Below, in pieces: positions 1-10,279 of a stretch of 64,000 bases of DNA (position 1 is its first letter; the number at the start of each line of letters is the position of its first letter). The stretch spans positions 4,172,001 to 4,236,000 of the forward strand of contig NC_019867.2 of assembly GCF_002234675.1 (NCBI RefSeq), written 5' to 3'. The notes beneath the pieces were generated by a model. That model had not been told where the DNA came from. It did no database searches and worked only from the letters and a program-made list of their open reading frames with translations. The stretch comes from Oryzias latipes. Its lineage: Eukaryota; Chordata; Actinopteri; Beloniformes; Adrianichthyidae. Made by a program: the position numbers and the translations under genes.

Positions 1-720
1 AGAACTTCTCTAACCCTTTTACAAATTTGGAAAGCAATGATACTGATAAATGGTAAATGATGTATACTTATATAGCGCTTTTTTACCTTCTTTCGAAGGC
101 CCAAAGCGCTTTACATTCACAGTCCCATTCACCCATGCACACACACATTCACACACTGGTGGCGGCTCTGCTGCCGAACACTGGCACCAACCTCCCACCA
201 GGGGCAAGGTGGGGTTCAGTGTCTTGCCCAAGGACACTTTGACGCATAGGCGTGCAAGGCAGGAATCGAATCTGCAATCTTGCGATCAAGGGTCGACCGC
301 TGTACCGCTGCACCACGGCCGCTCCGCCGATACTGGTCTGTAATTATTAAAATTATGTCTGTCTCCATTTTTAACAAAAGGAATAACTTCAGCTGTTTTC
401 ATCCTATCTGGAAATATTTCCAATTTAAGTAAAAGATTAAAAATATAATGTAGTGGTATTTTAATTGATCCAGACTTATTTCCTACAACCTTATTCAGAA
501 TGTTCCAAGTAGCCTTTATGTTATGTTTATTTTCATGCAGAATGTTATTTAATATTTTTTTTCAGCTTGTCTCAATATATTTATTTACTATATTAACCTG
601 TTTTTGTAAACCTTATAATGTTTTTCAGCTGCTGTTGTTCTTAAGTTTAAGAAGTCCTCATTAAGTTTGTTTTTCTAATAAATTGATTCTCCCTTTGTCC
701 TGTGCCAGTGGGTTTGGTCT
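1..720 (-). mobile_element. LINE reverse transcriptase fragment, interrupted by a SINE
   Basis: Read on the minus strand, positions 534-336 translate without a stop into the N-terminal part of a non-LTR reverse transcriptase. It has the typical run FPDRMKTAEVIP followed by NNYRPVS. The frame is broken by a SINE at 46-328 and resumes at 38-1 with residues that fit the same protein (SLLSKFVKGLEKF). Upstream, from about 535 to 700, the match continues (for example EKHYKVYKNRL) but contains stops and frame slips. The element is a dead fragment that runs off the window start. I did not settle its clade; the YRPVS motif suits the Jockey/CR1/L2 side of the LINE tree. The upper boundary near 720 is approximate. 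Confidence 0.75.
46..328 (-). mobile_element. tRNA-derived SINE with 7-bp target duplication
   Basis: On the minus strand the element opens with a pol III-like head: an A box (TGGTGCAGCGG) and a B box (GATTCGATTCC). A body follows, then a tail with the motif TGTAAAGCGCTTTGGGCC and AAAGCGCTATATAAG. It is flanked by a 7-bp direct repeat, GATACTG, at 39-45 and 329-335, and it splits a LINE reverse transcriptase frame. A 5'-truncated relative with the same tail lies at 15475-15579. The tRNA origin is inferred from the two boxes; I cannot say which tRNA. Confidence 0.8.
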
Positions 721-1020
721 CATCCTGTCCCACAGCAATACCCATCATCCGAGATTAAAGCTCTAAACTCTGCATCTAAGTCCAGCCCTGAGTTCTGTCT
801 TGAAAACTATGATGTAAAAACGACAAAGTGCATCACGGCGAACAACAAACGTGATGTCAGCAAAAACAGATCAACCATCGTTCCAGTCCACTGTGTGGAA
901 TTTTAATTTAGCAAAGACCTGTAACCATACAGTGTGCTACAATGTTCCAACATTGTTCCCTTTAGATAATTTGGATTTAGAAAAATATGAGTTGGCTGAA
1001 ATGTGAATTGAATTGCCATT
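721..1020. other. no gene seen
   Basis: Between the LINE fragment and the next repeat I see no convincing reading frame, splice-flanked exon or RNA gene. It may be further degraded LINE sequence. Confidence 0.5.
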
Positions 1021-1510
1021 AATTCAATTCAATTCGATTTTATATGTATAGCCCAAAATCACCACAACAGTCGTCTCGATGGGCTTCGAAGTAAAACATG
1101 AACTCAAAAGGATCATGAATGCAAAAAGTTCAATAGGAAAATACTAAAATGAACTAACAAACAGACTAAACTAAACTGGACATCCCTGCCCTTAGACCCC
1201 CCTTCGCGGTAAGGAAAAACTCCTAAAAAAACGGATTCCGGAAAAAACGAAGAAACCTCAGGGGTGCCCACACGAAGGAGGGATCCTCCCCCAGGACGGA
1301 CAGGCGATTTACCAGAACTCTTAGAGAAGAATTAACTTATCTAAATCTACAACTACATATATAAAGTCCAGCAGACGAGCTTCATCCAGTCGTGGTTGGG
1401 GGGACAGTCAAAGGCGCGAGTCGAGCCGGAGACAGGAACCACAGCCAGGTGTAGGAGCAGGAGCAGAGACGAGGTACTCGGTCAGGTACAGAGCAATAAT
1501 TTACAATTGA
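1021..1510 (+). repeat. interspersed fish repeat (AATTCAATT... GGATCC type)
   Basis: The stretch starts with reiterated AATTCAATTC, then TATATGTATAGCCC, a GTAAGGAAAAACTCC segment and GGATCCTCCCCCAGGACG. I recognise this as a widespread fish interspersed repeat, probably the untranslated end of a retroelement. A short piece of the same family is at about 9941-10010. The boundaries are approximate and I cannot name the family. Confidence 0.6.
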
Positions 1511-1619
1511 GTATCTTCCAAGAAATAGAATGAATCTTCACCACTATTCAGTAACCAGGTATTTACTTCTGAGTCCCACTGGTTATATTTTTGGCTAAAG
1601 CTGTGCTGGATCCATTTTA

Positions 1620-1740
1620 GGTAATTGAATCGAATAGTTCTTAAAGAACCGGTATCGACAATGATTCAGATCATCAACCACAGATTATGGTATGAATCGA
1701 ATTGTTGGCAAAAATGAATCGTTACACGCCTAATTATGAA
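1620..1740. repeat. GAATCG-rich transposon remnant
   Basis: The segment contains several GAATCGA and ATCGAAT units and ends in GAATCGTTACACGCC, which resembles terminal regions of degraded fish DNA transposons. A looser relative may lie at about 12320-12440. No coding capacity is seen. Confidence 0.35.
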
Positions 1741-1921
1741 ATACAGTTGATAAACAGTCCATGAAACACTGTTTATTCACTGTATTTCCTATCTGGCCGA
1801 TGTATGCTATCAATTCTGTATTACAATCATTAGATCTAGAGAAATACCAACCAAGCCCAGATGTTACTTGATTGTCAGGGAGTTAGTGCCATTTCTCTCA
1901 GTGGAAGAGCCGAGAGTTATC

Positions 1922-2002
1922 AGGGTTAGGGTTAGAGTAAGAGTTAGGGTTAGGGTTAGGGTCAGGATTACTGTTTGGGCTTGGGTCAGGGTTTAGGGTT
2001 AG
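1922..2002 (+). repeat. interstitial telomere-like TTAGGG tract
   Basis: Several (T)TAGGG units with variants (GTTAGAG, GTCAGG, TTTAGGG) run for about 80 bp. The degeneracy and the neighbouring ordinary sequence point to an internal tract rather than a chromosome end. Confidence 0.8.
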
Positions 2003-2520
2003 AGAAAGGACATTTACAAGCTACCTGCTAGAAGGTCTCTTCTTCGTTTTCTTTGTCACTTAAAAACAGAAACGTATTCACTCAGTTGAGTGTTTTGATG
2101 TCTTTATCCATTTAATGAAATAACACTGAAACAATGCTTGTCCCTATATGTATTCATTCTTTACCGGTTTGTGAACTCATCAGTGCTCAGGACTGGGAGT
2201 CTCAGGAAAAAAGGTATTTTCTGAGTCAAGATGAACTCTTCTGAACTTCTTTCTGTAAGGTGACTCAGCTCCCATAGCATGAGATAAAAAGGCCTGTTTC
2301 TTTAAATCATCTAATGCTACCATAAATTCTTCTGAGGGACCTTTATAACAAACCACTGAAACAGAGAAAAGGAAGCTGAAACCTTCTAAATGAGAACTTT
2401 TTCACACCGATGTCACTCCTGGACAAGCAGAGCACAAACATGACAGAATAGTAGATTTCTGAGCGTCTCTGGAGGCAGGTAAACACAAGACCGGCTCCCA
2501 TGCATGAGCACACACTGCTC

Positions 2521-2547
2521 CCCCCCCCCCCCACCCCCACCCCCACG
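2521..2547 (+). repeat. poly-C / CCCCCA microsatellite
   Basis: A run of C is followed by several CCCCCA units. On the minus strand this is a G-rich tract with several G-runs. Confidence 0.85.
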
Positions 2548-2549
2548 CC

Positions 2550-4139
2550 AGACCTCCCACAATAAAAACTGCACTCTGCTCCAGTGAGTTTGCCCTCCCA
2601 GCTCCACACCTGAGAAGACACGACGCCGGCTGAAGGCAAGAGTCTGTGATTCCCTGTTTTTGCTTCTACTTTCTGTTGATCAAAACCACATTTTCACTGT
2701 TGAAATCTTAAATTATAAAACCTTTCAAATGACACGACTTAAAAGATGTTCAAATTGATGCTCTTATGGGCTACATTGATCTTTGGTTTCTGGCCTCACC
2801 CTCCTCTTTTGTGCTACAACTAAAGTCAAATGTGTTCCTCTTCTTTTGTTGGACATCTTAAAGGAACAAGGAATAGACTAAAGCAGGTTAAAAGATTTCT
2901 CAGCTCAAATTTAGAATCATTTTGAGAAGCCGAAACCCTGTTGTTCCTCCATCCTTTTTCAACAAACGTTAAATATTAATTCAGCTTAGATATGAAAGGC
3001 GATTAAAACCTGTGATACATCTCACCAACCTTCAACCTTCAGCTATGAATGACTTGCTTGTGATTCAAGCTTGTAAATCAGCCTCCATTTTAGCCTTTAT
3101 TGCTCTTTTTCTTTGCTGTTCCAAAACGATAACATGAAAAATATTTAAAGGAAATTAAAGCCTCGCGGGCGATAACAAACATTTATCGAAATGAGTTTGG
3201 AACTATTCAAATAATGGTCCCCGTTAGTAAATGAGAGGTACTCAGACATGTAAGTAAGCTGGTTGATTTATTTCTGGCTTTACCAAGTTTTTTCAAGTTT
3301 CTTTTTCATGACTTTTCTGTTTTTTTACTGCGTTGAATTTTGTAGCTTTACAAATGTTTACTTTATGCAACAAAAAGGTTATACAATAAGAGAAACTATT
3401 TGTTTTAGTTATTTTCATTTATTTGCTCAAAAATTAGCTTCAACCCATTCCTTGTTCAGTTATTTCTAATAGGCATTCATACATTTGGAAACCCTATGGA
3501 CTTCTTTTTGATGATTGGATGACACTGATGTTTTAACAAACTTAAAGGATGATTCCCGTCATCATGATGGCTTTGGTAGTAACCTGTAATGCTAGAAATA
3601 GGTTGTTATCAGATCCCAATGTGCAAACCTCAGACCCCCCCCCCCCCCCCCCCCCCCCCTCACTGTTTCTTAATGTTCCTTTTGTTAAACATGAACTTGG
3701 AGTTCTTTGGAGTTCTGCATAACAGCTCCAACATGTTAGCCTGTAAGAGGTTACTGAAGGACACTTTAGGTTTATCATATCTTCACCTAAAGATAATAAA
3801 ACACTCCTGAATTCCCGACGTTGACTTTTATGAGTACAAGGTGTATTTTCCTATTGATCCAGAAAACGAGTTACTCAACTTGCTTCCAATTTGAAGCATA
3901 TTTTGTTTTAAAGCTGGATGTAAATGGAAAAAAAACGTTTCACAAATGGAAATGTTGACTCTTTGATTTCAAGTTTTTCTCTGGTTCCAGGCTCCAGCTC
4001 CATTTAAAGGACAGAAATGGGTGACTTTCCTTTTCTCGAGTAAGAAATCCTTTCAAATGATAGTGAAAGTTGGTGTTTTCTGTCTCTGGCATTGACTACA
4101 TATGAGAACTGGACTGAAAGAGTGTGACATCATCACCCA
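2550..4139. other. no gene seen; contains a 25-C homopolymer
   Basis: This is AT-rich sequence with only short chance frames. The one clear feature is an uninterrupted run of 25 C at 3635-3659. Upstream exons of the PPxY membrane protein gene at 4570 could lie here, but I could not identify any. Confidence 0.5.
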
Positions 4140-4480
4140 TAGAAAATTTACTTACGGCTCCAACCAAATGCAGTCAATTCAATTGCCATTTTGTCATTAT
4201 ATGGACTCCGCCATGTTGGAGCCAGACACTGACAGTAAGAAGTGATTAGTCCGAGTTGATTTGATCCAAGGTTTCTATGACAACCACTCTTGCAAATCAG
4301 GAGTGAGCTTGTTGGAAGAACACACCCCTAACACTTGTAAATGGGCTACATGAAATCTGTCAATCAAACATTTTGAACGTTGATTGTGGGGAGCAGCAGG
4401 CTCCACCTACTTTTTTTGAGGCTATTTACTTGCAGCCAGAGGGGACGAGAGAAGAGACGGGTCTCTCAGTCCAGTTCTCT
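4140..4480. repeat. interspersed repeat just upstream of the PPxY gene exon
   Basis: The sequence includes TATGGACTCCGCCATGTTGG and a run ending in CTGTCAATCAAAC, which I recognise from common fish interspersed repeats. The open frame that starts at 4373 therefore begins inside repeat sequence, so its first roughly 60 residues are probably not protein-coding. Boundaries are approximate. Confidence 0.5.
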
Positions 4481-4569
4481 AACACAGTCAATGGTTTGGG
4501 GTTGGCAAAAACGTTTTGGTCTCAAGGTGAATCTCGCCAGTTTTGCACACATCTTTATCTTTCTCGAAG

Positions 4570-5056
4570 GCTTTTTCTGGGTGTCTTCGGCTTCGGACTT
4601 GGCATCATGTTCTGCACCACCTTCTGCAGATGTTGCCTTCGCTTGAGGGAACAGCAGGCGCAGAGGGAAGCACAGATGCACATCGAGCGCGATGGTCACA
4701 CGCGCTCCATCTATTTCATTCCCTTCCCACGACGCTTATCGCGTCCGTCCAGTGAAGACCCTCAAAGTCCTGATCTTCTGGATGAGGTCCACAGACCTCC
4801 ACGATACAGCACCACCGTCTTCTACGAGCTTCCGCCTTCCTATAACGAGGTGATGAGGAATTCCGTAAAGAAGCATCATGGACTGTTTTTTTCCAGTTTG
4901 TCCATTTGTGTGTTTGTTTTTCAGCTAGGACTTAAGCCAGATGATTCCCCCCCTCCATACACGGAACATGACTTTTCCACGTTACCCCCACCACCTCCTC
5001 CACCCCCACTGCCCCCTACAAACACCCCACACTCAAGAATACAGGCCCTCCCGTAG
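4570..5056 (+). CDS. PPxY-motif single-pass membrane protein, C-terminal exons (5' end missing)
   Basis: I read two exons: 4570-4864 and 4925-5056, with a 60-bp GTAAAG...TTTTTCAG intron. The first exon opens at an AG acceptor (4568-4569) with a hydrophobic segment of about 20 residues, FLGVFGFGLGIMFCTTF. A Cys-rich juxtamembrane stretch (CRCCLRLREQQ) and a basic/Pro-rich cytoplasmic tail follow. The tail carries ELPPSYNEV before the intron and SPPPYTEH after it; both are PPxY motifs, which in known families bind WW domains such as those of Nedd4-type ubiquitin ligases. A polyproline run precedes the stop. The layout recalls small PPxY proteins such as TMEM252 or PRR7, but I cannot assign an orthologue. 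N-terminal exons were not found. Skipping the intron also keeps the frame open. Confidence 0.6.
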
Positions 5057-5547
5057 GGCATCCTCCACCTGTGCCAGTTACGGACAGTCCGGCACTCCCT
5101 CATGGACATCAGTCTGCAAACGCCTGCACTCCGCTGGTTTTCGTCTTTATTTTGAAGCTCCTTTTTTTATTACGGCGAGGAAAGACGAGAGCTGCTGACA
5201 TGCAAAAGGCTGTAAAAGTGCGGCAGTTTCTCACTAAACTGAAGCAGACTTTGCTCTCAGTGTTGGTTTTGTTCAAATGTGTTGTTGCATATGCTTCATT
5301 TCCTCCTCAGGGACAGTTTGTCTGTTCAGCTTTTTTTGCATTTCGGCGTCAAAGTTTTAAAGTTTATTTTATAAGAACGGACACATTTTGAGCCGTGCGA
5401 TTTACCCCAAAAATAGAATGTAATTTTCCAAACGTCGTCTATTTATCTGCATAAAAAAATGGGTTGCACTTTGTTGAGTTTTCATCTTCAGAACCCAATT
5501 TCTTATCTTGAGGTGTCTAAATGCTTATTTTATAAAATAACTTTGTT

Positions 5548-5553
5548 ATTAAA
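5548..5553 (+). terminator. candidate poly(A) signal ATTAAA for the PPxY gene
   Basis: ATTAAA lies about 490 bp after the stop codon at 5056, in an AT-rich stretch. It is the first good hexamer I see downstream; the cleavage site is not determined. Confidence 0.35.
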
Positions 5554-5559
5554 CACATT

Positions 5560-8500
5560 TTTATAATTTCCAAAAAAGTTTGAAGGAATTTGTCATTTTG
5601 TAAAAGTATCATTTTTTTTCTTTCCCCTTTATATGGATTGAGAACTCAGAAAAATCAAAAAGTTAATCTTGATTTATTTGTCAAATGCTTACATTTAAAA
5701 GAAAAATGCTCAACTTTTATTCCTCATCCTAATTCTATAACGAAATGGAGCAGAAAACAAATACCAAAATGTGTGTTATCGAGTGAGATTGAGGGAAAAG
5801 AATGATGGATGGATGATGACACAAGAAATTAGATTTCATGTTGTTTTTGTGTTTGACAGATGAGAAAAAACATTTTATTCTGTCTTTACTCTTATTTAAA
5901 TGTCATACTGTTATTGTATGTTTGAAACAATGAGCTGAGAAAATGATTTTTATTAAAAATCTAAAAGTTATGTGAGAGTTAAAGTAGCTGGTCTACCAAA
6001 ACTCTCAACAAAACTGTCAATGGTCTTTGAAATTATATGAATATTCACATTTTTGTGTTTCAAAATTGTGTTTAGAAACAATTATTATATCATTCATATT
6101 GAAGTTCTATCATCTGATCTAGGATTTATATAATGAATAAAAGCTGAGACAGTTTTTGAGTTCCCTTGTTTGACCAATAAACCCCACAGCTACACGTTAA
6201 CAATTGCAAATGTCCTGCTTTTGATATATTTAAGTTTACAAAAAAGAAACAAAACAGTTTAACAATAATTGTCATTATTGTTAAAAATGTGCTGATTTTG
6301 TGTTTTCTTTTGTAGCTGCATCAAAGAAAATCATTGCAATCATGTCTTTGTCCAATTCTAACATTTAAATTACATTTTTCTCCATAGCTGCATCTCTTGA
6401 GTCCACTCCAAACTTATGTTACCTTCTCTGACTTTAAATAATGCTTTACGGTCAGATATAAATCCCATTTCCATAATTTAATCCCCGACATTGTTCACTT
6501 GAGTTGAGGGTTTTGGGTTTTTGGATTTCAGTTTCTCTGTTATCATTTGATATTCTGGTCTTTTTTTTTTGTTTTCTTGCTTTCTCAGAAAATGTTTTTT
6601 TGTGCTAATGTTTTCTAGCAAGATTCTCAATATTTTTTTAAATTATTTTTTTTATTTTACTTTTCTTGGAGTTGCAGTTGAGGTTTAAGAACAAGAACTT
6701 TGTACTTCATGTTAAATCTGCAGTTGCATGCAATTCAGATTGGTTATAAAACTGTGAAGAGGCAAATGGAAGACAGTAAAATGACCGCGTGGATTTTGCT
6801 CTTTATTGTTCTAATCCCAGAAATGACGCATTCAGAGCCTAATCTCGCGTCCTATTTCAAACAGACTTCCGTGTTGAGATGTTGAAGAGCCTCCGGGGAC
6901 GTTTGGTAAAAAGCAACGTTTTGTGGTTTCATACCTTTTCAATTTGGCTAAATGTGTATTTATAGTCAAAATAAACAGAAAAGTAAAAAACAAATCTAAA
7001 TGTAATTGTTTATTTGAGTAGTTATGGTGTCTATTTGACTTAATTTAGCATGTTAGCAGGTCTTTCAGGGTCTTTGGTAGAGTTATAAACACCACACGCA
7101 CAGGTGGTGGCACAGACCGATTTGTTATGAATATTCTTTCTTCAGCTTTGGAGACGATGGGCATATTTCCAACCACAAAGAGAACAGTGGTGCATATACT
7201 GCCCAAATGCTTCACTGCAGATAAAATACACTGATTCACTGGAGCCTAGTTGGCCTGACATAAAGATAAGTACACAGAGAAAATTTTTGATAGCAGGGTT
7301 GTTGGAAGTAGAATACATTTTCTTTCATATTTGATGCTATTTTTACATATTTTCATAGTTTTATCCTCTCCAGATATGACTCTGCAATGTTTTTGTTGGC
7401 TTTAGACACAAATTATGCTGTTTTATGCAAATCTAATGTTTACTTATTTCTATAGAACAGTCTAATTTTCAATATTTTTGCATAGATCCACCAAACTTTT
7501 GAGTAGTTGTCACATGGCACATATAAAAATATCTAAAGTTACTCGATTTATTTCATATTCAACTTTCTTTTCTTACGGAAACTCCATTCAAAAGTGTCAC
7601 ACTGCCTGTGACTGTAAAGTACGGTGGCCCTGAAATGCTCATCACAACAACAAATAATTTCAAAGATCACAATAACTAAAAAAGCAAAATAACTATTCAA
7701 TAAAACAACATTACATTTTAGAAAACAGAACAAAATTCCAGAAACAAAAACATAAAAAACAAACAAAACAAAAAATTCTATAGTGTCCAAAGAAACTGGG
7801 GCCCCCTGTTGAAATCCAACCAGATCAGGGTTGGTTTCAGAACACGAGTTAAAAAAAGTCCTGGTGCATGTTAGACTCCGGCTGAATTACCTTTTGTCGC
7901 TGGTTCTGTTCTGGAGTAAGTCTGGTTTAAGGGATCTCATCTCATCTTTTTACAGATGACATTGTATTGTTAAATAAAGATATGGATAAATATTGCTAAT
8001 ATTAAATATCGTCTGTTTTAGGAATCAATGTGGCAGGCGATTAAAAGAAACAAAAAATGTAAGTTGCTTTACAAAGTAAGCAATATTAAAATATATTTAG
8101 CTATAAATCCAGCTATAAAAAGCATGTTGGCCCAAAAACTGTTTTCTGAGAAACCAAGTATAGAAAGAAACATGAAACGAACATAAAATGATAACCGGGG
8201 TCTTCAGTGTGCCCCTCTGTTCCCCTCTTTTCTTCTAAAAGTGTTACAAATAAGGAATGTTTAAAATCTCTGTTTTTCTTTGGTAAAATTTGAGGTAATA
8301 TCTGTGTTAGTGAGGATAATTACTGATAAAAGGGTAATTCCAAAACTAGATTTATTTCAAGTTTGTTTCTTTCCTCTGAGTGTGTGTTCCTTCACACAAC
8401 TGACAGCCAACAAAGGGTGTGACAGACAGACAGCATTCCTGCTCCTTGTGTGAGGAAGGATGATAACCCAGCTAAGGAGAAGCAAAATAGGGCTCTTTTT

Positions 8501-9820
8501 AAATACCTACTCTCTTGTGCTGTAGATTCTCCCATTTAAGCAGAAGGTTACGGTCATCACTTTTCTTTATTTGAAAATGCATTTCCTCAGTTATATATAT
8601 ATATATTTTTTTTCAGGTGTATTTTTGAGCTATTTTAAGACATTCTGATGACTATAAACTAGCAGTTATTTAAATTATTTGTTCAAAACGTTCATATTTG
8701 TTGAAAACTTCACCACTTTGCTCCTCTTTCCTCCTGTCCAACAACACAGCAATGCTGAGTTTTGACGCATCATTCAGACCAGTTGAAACTGAACCTTTTG
8801 GGACGGCGTTCAGACACGGAAACCACAAACTTTCCTCGCTCACAGCAGACGGACGAGATGAAGAAACTGCAAAGATCCAGGCTTTGCACGGTTTTGTGCC
8901 TCCAGGCCGAACTATTGACTGCAGCTTCTGTTTTGCTGTGATCGTGTTCATCTTGTTTATCATTAGTCATTAAAATAATGAGAACCAGGGTAGTCCCATC
9001 AAATAAAACTCCCGCAGCCATCGTTTGTTCAAGAAAAAACAAACTGCTTCCACTGCTCCCTTATGGGAATATTTGACGACTCGGCTGTACTTCACAGCTA
9101 AAAACAAACTATTCAATTCCAGAAGTTATTGATTTTACCCTTTTTAAGTTCCACGTTAGACACATATTTTACCAGCTGGATGATGGTAACTAACTTTATC
9201 ACATACTACCCCCCTGTGGCCGACTTGACCAATAACAGTTTGAAGCTTTTCTGGCACCAGTGGCTGAGACTCATGACAAACTGTGACACCTTTGGAGTGT
9301 GTCTACTTGGTATTGGAGACCAACAGGCCTCCACACAGTGCTCCCACTCCCCAAATACACCCGTACACCCCGTTAACACACTTTTTAGTTCACACATGCT
9401 TAGCTTTAACACATGGGACACACTGGAGAACCCAAGATCCATTTTATTCTGTGCTTTTAAATTTAACGTGACGATATATTTATGTCTGTTCCTTTTGGTT
9501 AGCAGCAATTAACAACAGCCGATAATAATAATAATAATGAAAATAAAAATGTAAAAATAAAGTTCTTCAGGGTTGAAGTAACAGACAATTGTCTAACTGA
9601 GATTACATGTTTGGTTTATTTATTTGAGACTATAGAGTAAAAGGCACTTAATGTTGTTCAAATGTTTACTTTTGTCATGAACAAAATATTCAGGAGGTTG
9701 ATACTTTTCCAGTTGTCTCAGGATATTACCGGTTTATTTACTTTAAAATAAAATAAAACACACTTTATAATCCATCATTTACTTGTGTCACAAAGATCAT
9801 TTTTATTCAATTCATCATTC
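5560..9820. other. gene-poor AT-rich intergenic region
   Basis: No multi-exon gene, RNA gene or intact transposon is recognisable. The open frames are short and lack family resemblance or splice support. Small simple repeats occur: (TA)n near 8592-8606 and (AAT)n near 9522-9538. Confidence 0.5.
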
Positions 9821-9833
9821 ATTTGTTCATCTT

Positions 9834-10010
9834 ATTTTGTTTATTCCCTTTTTTTGGGGTCATGGGGCTGCTGGAGCCTATCCCAGCCACCTGTGGGCGA
9901 AGGCAGGGGGCACCATGGACAGGTCGCCAATCTGTCGCAGGGTTAATTCAATGCAATTTTATTTATATAGCCAAATATTACATCAATAGTCGTGTCAATG
10001 GGCTTCAAAC
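9834..10010. repeat. two abutting interspersed fish repeats
   Basis: The first part reads GGAGCCTATCCCAGCCACCT and continues through GACAGGTCGCCAATCTGTCG, a very common fish repeat sequence. It joins at about 9941 to AATTCAATGCAATTTTATTT, the start of the same family seen at 1021-1510. Neither codes for protein here. Confidence 0.6.
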
Positions 10011-10144
10011 TGTTAATTGTATAATGATGTAAGAAACCTTCTGCTGTCTGATGACATCTAAGAAACATTGAAGGTTTTACACAAGTACATGTCTGTTTCA
10101 CTCATTTCTGCTGCTGATGAGATCCAACTTTGGACGAACTTTAT

Positions 10145-10275
10145 TTATACAGTAACTCAAAAAGTCACTTATTCTTGTAACTAGTTACTATTATTAGAGA
10201 GTAATTCAGTTCCTCACTTAATTACCTTTTGGAGTAAGTAGCGAGTAACTATAACTAGTTACTTTTTAAAGACTG
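10145..10275. repeat. AGTTACT-rich transposon remnant
   Basis: Repeated units of AGTTACT, GTAACT and GTAATT in both orientations, including ACTAGTTACT, resemble the terminal part of a common fish DNA transposon. No coding sequence is left. Confidence 0.5.
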
Positions 10276-10279
10276 CTCG

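Noticed and set aside
46-328. Functional tRNA gene
   Set aside because: A and B box matches are present, but the sequence does not fold as a complete tRNA by eye and continues into a SINE body and tail.
1922-2002. Chromosome end
   Set aside because: The TTAGGG units are few and degenerate, with ordinary genic DNA on both sides.
4373-4569. Open frame extending the PPxY membrane protein upstream to a Met at 4373
   Set aside because: The first part lies in sequence I recognise as an interspersed repeat, and a good acceptor at 4568-4569 precedes the membrane segment. The frame is probably open by chance.
8670-9042. Overlapping frames of about 90 codons on both strands
   Set aside because: No recognisable domain, no splice support, and similar length on opposite strands suggests chance.
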